Below, piece after piece: positions 27,401-35,118 of a stretch of 64,000 nt of DNA. The translations under genes and the position numbers were made by a program. Within the stretch, counting starts at the first letter, position 1. The number at the start of each line of letters is the position of its first letter. The notes under the pieces are model-generated. The model was not told the DNA's origin, ran no database searches, and worked only from the letters and a program-made list of their open reading frames with translations. The DNA is taken from contig JAMXLM010000012.1 of assembly GCA_024280995.1 (NCBI GenBank), forward strand, positions 25,459 through 89,458. The letters run 5' to 3'. The stretch comes from Candidatus Dormiibacterota bacterium. GTDB taxonomy: Bacteria > Chloroflexota > Dormibacteria > Dormibacterales > Dormibacteraceae.

Positions 27401-28519
27401 GTGGCGGTCAAGCGCGACTACTACGAGGTCCTCGGCGTCGGTCGCCAGGCCTCGCCGGATGACTTGAAGCGGGCGTTCCGCAAGATCGCCATGGACTCAC
27501 ATCCCGACCGCAACCCGGACGATGCCGTCGCGGCGGCCCGGTTCAAAGAGGCGAGCGAGGCCTACGCGGTGTTGTCCGATCCCGAGCGGCGGCGGAGCTA
27601 CGACCTCTTTGGGCATTCGGCGGTCGGCGCCGGCGGACCGGCCGTCGACTTCAGCGACATGCCGTTCGCGGACATCTTCGACACCTTCTTCGGCGGAGGC
27701 TTTGGGGCCCGCAGCCGGCGGCAGGCCTCGAACCGTGGGGACGACCTGCGCTACGACCTGACCATCAGCTTCGAGGAGTCGTTCATCGGCGTCGAAAAGG
27801 CGATCGAGGTGTCGAAGCTCGCGATGTGCGACCGCTGCGCCGGCAGCGGCGCCGAGCCGGGCACCGGCCAGGAGACGTGCCCGGGGTGCGGCGGCTCGGG
27901 CGCGGTGCGCAGGCAGGTGCAGTCCTTCTTCGGCCAGGTAGTTACGACGTCCGCGTGCCCGACGTGCGGAGGCGCGGGGCGAATCCTTCGGCATCCGTGC
28001 GCCGAGTGCCGTGGACAGGGTCGACTCAATCGGGGCAAACGACTCGCCGTGCGGATACCGGCAGGCGTCGACACCGGTTCTCAGATCCGCCTGAGCGGCG
28101 AGGGGGAGGCCGGGGTGCGCGGCGGCCCGCCCGGCGACTTGTATGTCGTCATCCGGGTCAAGCCCCACGGCCAGCTGGCCCGGCACGAGCAGGACATCGT
28201 CTATGAGCTGCGGGTGAACATCGTCCAGGCCGCGCTCGGCGACCGGATCGAGATCCCGACCATCGAAGGACCGGTCGAGATCGCCATCCCCGCCGGGACC
28301 CAGAACGGCCAGTCGTTCAGGCTGGCCGGGCGCGGGATGCCGGACGTCCGCGGCGGCCGCCGCGGCGACCAGTTCGTCGTGGTCCAGGTGGTCGTGCCCA
28401 AAGACCTGACCCCGGAGCAGAAAGCACTGCTGCGAAAGGTGGGCGGCCTCACCGGCAAGCCGGAGAAGGTGGCGAAGGGCTTCTTCGACAGGCTGCGCGA
28501 TGCGATCTCGCTTGACTAG
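27401..28519 (+). CDS. dnaJ: DnaJ co-chaperone
   Basis: 372 residues from a GTG start. The J domain (DYYEVLGVGRQASPDDLKRAFR with the HPD triad at about 33-35) is followed by a short G/F region. Four zinc-binding repeats follow (CDRCAGSG, CPGCGGSG, CPTCGGAG, CAECRGQG), then two beta-sandwich client-binding domains. This is a complete type I DnaJ. It closes the hrcA-grpE-dnaJ unit. Confidence 0.95.
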   Translation: MAVKRDYYEVLGVGRQASPDDLKRAFRKIAMDSHPDRNPDDAVAAARFKEASEAYAVLSDPERRRSYDLFGHSAVGAGGPAVDFSDMPFADIFDTFFGGGFGARSRRQASNRGDDLRYDLTISFEESFIGVEKAIEVSKLAMCDRCAGSGAEPGTGQETCPGCGGSGAVRRQVQSFFGQVVTTSACPTCGGAGRILRHPCAECRGQGRLNRGKRLAVRIPAGVDTGSQIRLSGEGEAGVRGGPPGDLYVVIRVKPHGQLARHEQDIVYELRVNIVQAALGDRIEIPTIEGPVEIAIPAGTQNGQSFRLAGRGMPDVRGGRRGDQFVVVQVVVPKDLTPEQKALLRKVGGLTGKPEKVAKGFFDRLRDAISLD

Positions 28520-28564
28520 ATGAAGTTCCTGTAAAGGGAAATAAACTTCGCGTCGCATCAAGCC

Positions 28565-29650
28565 GTGCGTAGTGAAATAGCGAGAGGAAGGTGGCTGGCC
28601 GCTGTGGCGGCCGTTTTTCTGTCTGTCGCCGGCTGCACCCTGCCTTCGCAGGGCAGGTCGGGCAACAACCACGACATCTCGATCGCCTCGCCGTCGCCGC
28701 CGGCAAGCCCCTCGCCGTCGCCCACGGCCGCACAGGCCTTCGCCGCCATCACGCCCACCTTCCACGCCGGTGAGGTCGGGGTCGACTACCCGTCTGTTCC
28801 GCTTGGCGCGACCGGCGGCGTCCAGCCCTACCACTGGGCGATCAGCGGGGGCGCGCTGCCAACCGGATTGACGATCGGTAACGACGGAGCTCTGTCGGGC
28901 AAACCGACCACAGCCGGGAAGTTCTCCTTCTCGATCGAGATCACCGACTCGTCCGCCGGCAAGGCGGCGATCACGGGAACGATCACGATCGCTTCGGCGC
29001 TCAATGCCGCGCTTGTCCCTGCCTGCGCCCAGCAGTGCAGCGTGGAGCTCGGCTGCACCAACGCCTGCGGCAACTTCGGCGCGGTGACCGGAGGTCTGGC
29101 GCCGTTCACCACCCAGCTGGTGCAGGGTCAGCTCCCGGCGGGCACCTCCCTGTCGGGGCTGTCGCTGCTGGGAACGTTCACCGGCCTGACCGGCTTTCTC
29201 CAGTTCACGGTGAGGGTGAACGACTCCCTCGGCGGCACCGCCACGGTGTCGCCAACGTTCTGGATGTACCCACACATCTCCCTGGCCGGCGGCGCCACCT
29301 GCTACGGCAACTACGTCACCGGCTGCAGCGCGACGCTTGGATACAGCGGCGGGACCCCGGGCTCCGTCGTTTCGGTCACCCTGGTCGCGCTGGCCACCAA
29401 CTCCACCTCGAATCCCCCGAACAACAACCCTGGAATGTGCTGGTCGTCACCGCCGCCAAGCCCGGGTGCGGGCTGGCTCTCCGCCGGTGGAGGCGCGGTC
29501 AGAATCGCGATCCCGCCCGCGCCCGAACCAAACGCCGACGGTTACGGGGCGGTCTGGACCGTGGAGGTGACGAGCACAGACGTTTGCGGCCCCGGGACCA
29601 GGTGCGCTTCGAACAAGGCATCGGTGGTGATCGGGGTGCAGTGCGGTTAA
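28565..29650 (+). CDS. Lipoprotein with putative Ig-like (He_PIG) domains
   Basis: 361 residues. A lipoprotein signal (WLAAVAAVFLSVAGCTLPS) is followed by a Ser/Pro linker. Residues 75-145 are an Ig-like He_PIG module (YHWAISGGALPTGLTIGNDGALSGKPTTAGKFSF), and a second copy follows (APFTTQLVQGQLPAGTSLSGLSLLGTF). The C-terminal part is Cys-rich (about eight Cys) and probably disulfide-bonded. It is a surface protein of unknown binding partner. The GTG at 28565 is the only start that leaves a full signal peptide; the ribosome-binding site is weak. Confidence 0.78.
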   Translation: MRSEIARGRWLAAVAAVFLSVAGCTLPSQGRSGNNHDISIASPSPPASPSPSPTAAQAFAAITPTFHAGEVGVDYPSVPLGATGGVQPYHWAISGGALPTGLTIGNDGALSGKPTTAGKFSFSIEITDSSAGKAAITGTITIASALNAALVPACAQQCSVELGCTNACGNFGAVTGGLAPFTTQLVQGQLPAGTSLSGLSLLGTFTGLTGFLQFTVRVNDSLGGTATVSPTFWMYPHISLAGGATCYGNYVTGCSATLGYSGGTPGSVVSVTLVALATNSTSNPPNNNPGMCWSSPPPSPGAGWLSAGGGAVRIAIPPAPEPNADGYGAVWTVEVTSTDVCGPGTRCASNKASVVIGVQCG

Positions 29651-29708
29651 GGCACCACGCCGCAACTTGCGGGGAAGTTGACCCGTTCAGTAGCTTTGAA
29701 CCGTATAA

Positions 29709-30011
29709 ATGAGGCAACCAGTGTCCAAAACCATCGATCTAGAACTCACCCGAGCCGAAGTCGAAGTCCTCGAGCTGGAGGCCCGCCTGCGGGTGGTCCC
29801 CATGAACGACACCCAGCTGTCCGACGCCCTCAAGACCGCCCTCGCGGCCAAGAAGGAGCGCCTGGCGAAGCTTCGCACGCTTCACGCCACCGCCGGTCGC
29901 CGGTCGTCGAAGGACGGTGACGGGGAGAAGGTGAACCCCCTCCACGCCGGCCGCCGGCCACCCCTCAAGCGGACCGTTCCGCAGCGGCCTCAGGCCAAAA
30001 CGAGCAAGTAG
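29709..30011 (+). CDS. Small basic hypothetical protein
   Basis: 100 residues, or 96 from the GTG at 29721. A helical N-terminal half (DLELTRAEVEVLELEARLRV, then DALKTALAAKKERLAKLRTL) is followed by a Lys/Arg-rich, disordered-looking tail (GRRPPLKRTVPQRPQAKTSK). No family is recognised. The AT-rich TATAAAT just before the start (29704-29710) may be a -10 element. Confidence 0.5.
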   Translation: MRQPVSKTIDLELTRAEVEVLELEARLRVVPMNDTQLSDALKTALAAKKERLAKLRTLHATAGRRSSKDGDGEKVNPLHAGRRPPLKRTVPQRPQAKTSK

Positions 30012-30066
30012 CCGGCACTAAGCCGCCAAGTTCGGACCTGATCTCAAACCCGGGTCCCGAAAGGTA

Positions 30067-33000
30067 ATGTTCACCCCGTTGGCTAAACAGCTGAACGCGC
30101 CCGCGAACTCGGCGGCGGCCGATCCTTTGTTCGGGGCCGCGCTTGCGTCGTCCTCGCCTCCGACCCCCTGGGACCAGCCGGTCGTGACCGGCCTGGCGGT
30201 GGCGGCCATCATCGCGGCGGTCGCCTGGCGGATCTGGCAGGCAAACCCGCCCGCCTCAGTCCTCAGCCAGGAGGCCGTCCTGATCGGGATCGGGGTCGTC
30301 TTCGCCGCGGCCTCCGTGGTCGTGAAAGGCTCCCGCTACTCGACCAGCCTGGCCGCCCAGGTGCCGATCATGCTGATCGCCGCCGCCCTGACCGACCTCA
30401 TCCTCGCGGGCGCGGGCAGGTGGCTCGGCGACGACCTGCCGCCGCTGGCCGCGGTCAGCTTTGCCACCGTTTTTCTCTACTTCGAAGCCGGCCTGCACTC
30501 CCGTTACTTCGCCTGGGTCTTCGGCATCGCCATCCTCGGCATCGCGGCGCTCTGGATCTACGCGGTCTCAGCGCTGATGGTCTCGCTCGGCACGGTGATC
30601 ATCTGGACGCTCGTCCTCGTCGGGCTGGGTGTGCTCGCCTACCTCACCTCCCGCTCCGTGGAAAGCGACCTGGCCACGCAGGTGGAGCGGCAGAGCTCGC
30701 TCCTCGCGACGTTGAGCGAGCTCGGCGAGGGCTTGATGATCACGGAGAAGGGGCGCTTCGTCGCCGGCAACGACGCGTACGTCGAGCTGACTGGGTACTC
30801 GCGGTCGGAGCTGGCCGCCATGGCGACGCTGATCGACCTCGCGCCGCCCGAGCAGCGCGAGGACTTCGAGAGAAACCTCGCCAGGCGCATGGCGGGCAAG
30901 GAAGCCCCCGACAAGTACACGTCGACGATCCTCAACAAGTCCGGGCGGAAGGTCGACGTCGAGGTTGCGATCCACCAGATGGGCCGCCGCAGTCATCAGC
31001 AGCTGTCGCTGGTGAGCGACATCTCAGGGCGTCTGCGGGCGGAGGCGGGCGAGCGCGAGATCGAGGCGCGTTTCCGCACCCTCTTCATGCAGGCGCAGGC
31101 GGGCATGGCCTTCGCCTCCCTGGACGGCCACATCACGACCGTCAATCCGGCCTTCTGCGAGCTCGTGGGCTACACCGAGGACGAGCTGCGAACGGTCTCG
31201 CTCGTGGACATCACGCACCCGGACGACGTCGTCGCGCTGCAGGAGGTCATGCACTCGATGCTCGCCGGCGAGGACGAGGGGCGGCGCATCGAGAAGCGCT
31301 ACACGCGAAAGGACGGAGAGCATGTCTGGGTCGACCTGACGATGCGGTTGGTCCGAGGGGCCGACGGGCGTCCCAGCTATTTCCAGACCGTCGCGGTCGA
31401 CATCCGCGACCGCAAGCGCGCCGAGGTCTTGCAGGCGGCTCGCTTCGCGGTCACGCAGGCGCTCGTCACCTCGCCGGGCTGGAAGAAGGCGGCGCCGGGT
31501 GTCCTGGAAGGCCTCTGCCGCGCGCTCGACTGGGAGCTCGCCGAGTACTGGGAGGTCGATGCCGAGCGAGAGGCGATGCACTTCGTGACCTCGTGGAAGC
31601 GGCCCGGCCGCGACACCGCCGCGTTCGAGGCCACCGCCGCCGGTCAGGCCTACAAGCGCGGCGAGGGGCTGGCGGGCAAGGTCTGGGAGGCGGGCAAACC
31701 CATCGCCATGCCCGACCTCGCCGGTGACACGTCGCCACGCGCCGCCGCGGCGGTTGCGGTCGGCCTGCACGGGATCGTCGGCTTCCCGGTCCGCAGCGGT
31801 CGTCGCGTGGTGGGCATGATCTCGCTTCACACGTGGGCGGCCCGCGGCCTCGACGAGGGCTTGATCGCGGTGATGGTCGACGTCGGATCGCAGATCGGCG
31901 AGTTCGTCGAGCGCAAGCGCGCCGAGGTTGCGCTGCAGGAGAGCGAGAAGCGGATGCGCTCGGTGCTCGACAACGTGTCCGACGGCCTGGCGACCATCGA
32001 CCATGCCGGCATCATCGAGTCCGCCAACCCGGCGGTCGCCAAGCTCTTCGGCTACTCCGACCACGAGCTCATCGGAGAGCAGGCGAACATCCTGATCGCG
32101 ACCACGCACCGCGCCGCCTTCGACAACTACCTGCAGCGGCGCCTCTCGATGGAGGGACAGGGTGGCGGCTCCCACGAGACGATGGGCAAGCGCAAGAACG
32201 GCAGCCTGTTCCCGCTCGAGTTCGTGGTCAGCTCGATGCAGGTCGGTTCGAGACACCTTTTCATCGCCACCCTGCGCGACATCTCCGAGCGCAAGGCGCA
32301 CACCGACGCGCTCGAGTACCAGGCGCTGCACGACGCGTTGACCGGGCTGCCGAACCGCAGCCTGTTCGGCGACCGGCTGCGCCAGGCGCTGCTCGCGGCG
32401 CGCCGCAACCAGAAGATGTTCGGCGTCCTGCTCCTCGACCTCGACCGGTTCAAGGACATCAACGACGCACTCGGTCACGACCGCGGCGACAGCCTTCTCC
32501 AGGAGGTGACGGCGCGTCTGCGCGGAGTGCTGCGCGCGACCGACACGGTGGCACGCCTCGGCGGAGACGAGTTCGCGGTGCTGACGCTTGACGCGCGGCA
32601 CCCGGATGACGTGATCGGGACGGCGAAGAAGATCCTTTCGTCGCTCGAAGGGGCGTTCGCCATCGCCGACCAGATCGTGGAGACGGGCGCGTCGATCGGC
32701 ATCGCCCTTTATCCGGTGCACGGCGACGACCCCAGCACCCTGCTGCGCCGCGCCGACGTTGCGATGTACGTGGCCAAGCGATCAGGGGGCGGATTCGCCG
32801 TGTACCAACCCGAGCACGAGGCGCAGACGCTTCGCCGCTCCGGCCTCGCGGGCGAGCTCCGTCGCTCGATTCCGCAGGGCGAGCTCGTGCTGCACTACCA
32901 GCCGCAGGTGACGCTCGCGAGCGGAGAGATCCGCACGGTCGAGGCGCTGGTCCGGTGGAATCACCCGCGCGAGGGCTTGATGCCGCCCGACCGCTTCATC

Positions 33001-33654
33001 CCGATGGCCGAGGAGACGGGGATCATCCACCCGCTGACCGCGTGGGTGATCGACGCGGCGCTGGAGCAGCTGTGCAAGTGGCTCGCCGAGGGGATCGACG
33101 TGAGCGTTTCATTGAACGTGTCCCCGCGCAACATCGAGGACCACTCGCTCGAGGAGATGGTCGCCCGGGCGTTGAGCAACTTCAAGGTCGAGCCCGCGCG
33201 GCTCACCCTCGAGATCACAGAGGGCGTGGCGATGGCGGCGGCCGCAGCCAAGGCGCTGCATCGCCTGCACGAGATCGGAGTGCGAATCGCGCTCGACGAC
33301 TTCGGCACCGGCTACTCGTCGCTGCTCTACCTGATGCGCCTGCCGGTCCATGAGATCAAGATCGACCGCTCGTTCGTGTCGGCGCTCGGGTCCGACCCCG
33401 ACTCCGGCGCCATCGTGCGCTCCGCCATCGGACTGGGCCACAACCTCGGGCTGCGCGTGGTCGCCGAGGGGTTGCAGGACCGGATGGCGGAGACGATCCT
33501 GGTCGAGGCCGGTTGCGACGCGGCCCAGGGATTCCTCGTCGGCCGGCCGGTCGATGCGGCGGAGGTGACGGCGCGACTGCGCCGGCTCTCGGGCATCGCT
33601 GAGCTCGCACCGCAGGCAGAGACCGTCGAGCACGCGGACGAAGCCGCGCTCTGA
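30067..33654 (+). CDS. Membrane PAS/GAF-GGDEF-EAL cyclic-di-GMP protein
   Basis: 1195 residues. About six membrane helices occupy residues 38-205. Three PAS domains (roughly 215-330, 345-460 and 640-750) surround a GAF domain (465-620). A GGDEF diguanylate cyclase domain follows, with intact G832-G-D-E-F836. The EAL phosphodiesterase domain has E959-A-L961, LDDFGTGYSSL and the KIDRSFV segment. Both catalytic signatures are complete, so the protein could make and degrade c-di-GMP under sensory control. The rmlD gene begins 4 nt after its stop, which suggests coupling of a signalling protein to glycan synthesis. Confidence 0.95.
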   Translation: MFTPLAKQLNAPANSAAADPLFGAALASSSPPTPWDQPVVTGLAVAAIIAAVAWRIWQANPPASVLSQEAVLIGIGVVFAAASVVVKGSRYSTSLAAQVPIMLIAAALTDLILAGAGRWLGDDLPPLAAVSFATVFLYFEAGLHSRYFAWVFGIAILGIAALWIYAVSALMVSLGTVIIWTLVLVGLGVLAYLTSRSVESDLATQVERQSSLLATLSELGEGLMITEKGRFVAGNDAYVELTGYSRSELAAMATLIDLAPPEQREDFERNLARRMAGKEAPDKYTSTILNKSGRKVDVEVAIHQMGRRSHQQLSLVSDISGRLRAEAGEREIEARFRTLFMQAQAGMAFASLDGHITTVNPAFCELVGYTEDELRTVSLVDITHPDDVVALQEVMHSMLAGEDEGRRIEKRYTRKDGEHVWVDLTMRLVRGADGRPSYFQTVAVDIRDRKRAEVLQAARFAVTQALVTSPGWKKAAPGVLEGLCRALDWELAEYWEVDAEREAMHFVTSWKRPGRDTAAFEATAAGQAYKRGEGLAGKVWEAGKPIAMPDLAGDTSPRAAAAVAVGLHGIVGFPVRSGRRVVGMISLHTWAARGLDEGLIAVMVDVGSQIGEFVERKRAEVALQESEKRMRSVLDNVSDGLATIDHAGIIESANPAVAKLFGYSDHELIGEQANILIATTHRAAFDNYLQRRLSMEGQGGGSHETMGKRKNGSLFPLEFVVSSMQVGSRHLFIATLRDISERKAHTDALEYQALHDALTGLPNRSLFGDRLRQALLAARRNQKMFGVLLLDLDRFKDINDALGHDRGDSLLQEVTARLRGVLRATDTVARLGGDEFAVLTLDARHPDDVIGTAKKILSSLEGAFAIADQIVETGASIGIALYPVHGDDPSTLLRRADVAMYVAKRSGGGFAVYQPEHEAQTLRRSGLAGELRRSIPQGELVLHYQPQVTLASGEIRTVEALVRWNHPREGLMPPDRFIPMAEETGIIHPLTAWVIDAALEQLCKWLAEGIDVSVSLNVSPRNIEDHSLEEMVARALSNFKVEPARLTLEITEGVAMAAAAAKALHRLHEIGVRIALDDFGTGYSSLLYLMRLPVHEIKIDRSFVSALGSDPDSGAIVRSAIGLGHNLGLRVVAEGLQDRMAETILVEAGCDAAQGFLVGRPVDAAEVTARLRRLSGIAELAPQAETVEHADEAAL

Positions 33655-33657
33655 CAC

Positions 33658-34467
33658 CTGCTTAACGCGCTCATCTTCGGCGCTGAGGGTCAGCTCGGGA
33701 CCGAGCTGACGAGGCTGCTCGGCCCGCAGAGCGCCCTGACGTACGAGCAGGTGTCGATCACCGACGCCGGTGCGGTCTCGGCGGTCATCTCCGAGCGCAA
33801 ACCCGACGTGGTCTTCAACTGCGCCGCATACAACTTCGTCGACCGCGCCGAGACGGAGCGCGACAGAGCGTTCGCGGCGAACGCGGATGGGCCGCGCATC
33901 CTTGCGCTCGCATGCCGGCAGGTGGGTGCCTCGCTCGTCCACTTCTCGACCAACTTCGTCTTCGACGGTGCGCACGACGAGCCCTACATCGAGGCCGATC
34001 ACGCTGAGCCGATCTCGGTCTACGGCGCGTCGAAGCTGGCCGGCGAGCGCGCGGTCATCGAGGTGGGGGCGCACGTGGCCGTGCTGCGCACCGCGGCCCT
34101 TTACGGCGGGCCGCACAGCTTCCCGATGCGCATCCTGGAGCGGGCGCGCGCCGGCGGGGACCTCAGCGTCGTGTCCGACCAGTTCGTGAATCCGACCTAT
34201 GCCCGGGACCTGGCGGCCGCCGCGATTCGGGTGGCCGAGGAGGGGACCGCCGGAATCGTTCACGCCGTCGCCGAGGGCTGCTGCGGGTGGGACGACTTCG
34301 CCCGGGCGGCGCTGGCTGAGGCAGGCATGACGATCGAGGTCCGCTCCGTGTCGACTTCGGGTTACCGGTCACCGGCCCGGCGACCCGCCAACGGCTGCCT
34401 GGCGTCTACGCGGATCGCGCCGCTACGAGCCTGGCGCGAGGCGCTTCACGAGGCGCTGAACCCCTAA
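33658..34467 (+). CDS. rmlD: dTDP-4-dehydrorhamnose reductase (RmlD), apparent CTG start
   Basis: 269 residues if the CTG at 33658 is used. The NAD(P)-binding motif ALIFGAEGQLGTELTRLLG lies right after this codon, and the next conventional start (GTG at 33751) would delete it. Other motifs: FNCAAYNFVDRAE, HFSTNFVFDG, and YGASKLAGE with the YxxxK pair. The enzyme makes dTDP-L-rhamnose, the last step of the rml pathway; rmlA, rmlB and rmlC are not in the window. Rhamnose would fit the glycosyltransferase island downstream. Confidence 0.85.
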   Translation: MLNALIFGAEGQLGTELTRLLGPQSALTYEQVSITDAGAVSAVISERKPDVVFNCAAYNFVDRAETERDRAFAANADGPRILALACRQVGASLVHFSTNFVFDGAHDEPYIEADHAEPISVYGASKLAGERAVIEVGAHVAVLRTAALYGGPHSFPMRILERARAGGDLSVVSDQFVNPTYARDLAAAAIRVAEEGTAGIVHAVAEGCCGWDDFARAALAEAGMTIEVRSVSTSGYRSPARRPANGCLASTRIAPLRAWREALHEALNP

Positions 34468-34510
34468 AAAAAGGCTCGGGCCGGGCGATTTCTCGACACC
34501 GGCTCCGAGC
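34466..34510 (-). terminator. Intrinsic terminator for a minus-strand transcript
   Basis: GGCTCGGGCCGG (34473-34484) pairs with CCGGCTCCGAGC (34499-34510) with one bulged base. On the minus strand the stem is followed by seven T residues (complement of the A run at 34466-34472). There is no T run on the plus strand. The orientation implies transcription coming leftwards from the gene-free region. Confidence 0.6.
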
Positions 34511-34761
34511 TTGGCTGCGGGGGGTGAGGTTCTAAAAAACGATGAGGTCCCTTGTTCCTTTCTGAAGGCCCGCGCACGCTTTCGCGCATTGAAATTCTGG
34601 CACGGGCTCTAACTGCGAGTGTCACGTTACATGCACATTTTCAACGACATTCCGACTACCCTGCTCTGGAAAATCCAAGCACCTCTGTCAACCTGATCGA
34701 AATAGGCAGCCCAACCCCGACTGCTTTTTGATATGGGTTCGTTAGTCGCAGCAGAACGTCC
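34511..34761 (-). ncRNA. Gene-free stretch, candidate minus-strand small RNA
   Basis: About 250 bp with no plausible protein gene and clearly lower GC than the flanks. On the minus strand, GCCCG and CGGGC enclose a GCGC-GAAA-GCGT tetraloop hairpin, and the minus-strand terminator at 34466-34510 would end a transcript. I recognise no known RNA family. The alternative is that it is simply the regulatory region of the downstream operon. Confidence 0.25.
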
Positions 34762-35118
34762 TTGCAAAGATTGATCAGTTCGAGGGATGTGGCAGCCCGC
34801 CTTGGCGTGAGCCAGGCGACAGTCGCACGCGCCGTGGCGCGAGGCGTCCTCCGCGCTGCGCTCGTCACGCCGGGCGGACACCGCCGCTTCAACGTCGCCG
34901 ACGTCGAGCTCTACGCCGCCTCGCTCCAGGACGAGCCCGAGGGCGCAAAGCTCATCACCACCGGCCAGGCGGCGCGTCTGCTCGGGGTCAGCCAGCCGAC
35001 GCTGAACCGCGCCGTCCGCCGCGGGAAGCTGCAGCCGACCCTCACGACACCGGGCGGCCACCGCCGGTTCGACAGCGCTGAGCTGAGCGCGGCGCTCCTG
35101 TACGAAGACGCGCAGTGA
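34762..35118 (+). CDS. Tandem excisionase/MerR-type helix-turn-helix protein
   Basis: 118 residues from TTG at 34762 (TTG at 34771 also possible). It consists of two copies of one HTH_17-like domain. Copy 1 (4-53) and copy 2 (64-113) share the pattern ARLGVSQ/RLLGVSQ, a basic recognition helix, TPGGHRRF and an acidic end. Such domains bind DNA, so it is a candidate regulator of the operon it heads. Its stop overlaps the GT2 start (GTGA). Confidence 0.8.
   Translation: MQRLISSRDVAARLGVSQATVARAVARGVLRAALVTPGGHRRFNVADVELYAASLQDEPEGAKLITTGQAARLLGVSQPTLNRAVRRGKLQPTLTTPGGHRRFDSAELSAALLYEDAQ

Noticed and set aside
28520..28564. Possible terminator after dnaJ (GAAGTT and AACTTC)
   Set aside because: Six weak pairs, a long loop and no T run; too little to call.
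30012..30066. Possible c-di-GMP riboswitch before the GGDEF-EAL gene
   Set aside because: The gap is only 55 nt and shows no conserved GEMM core.
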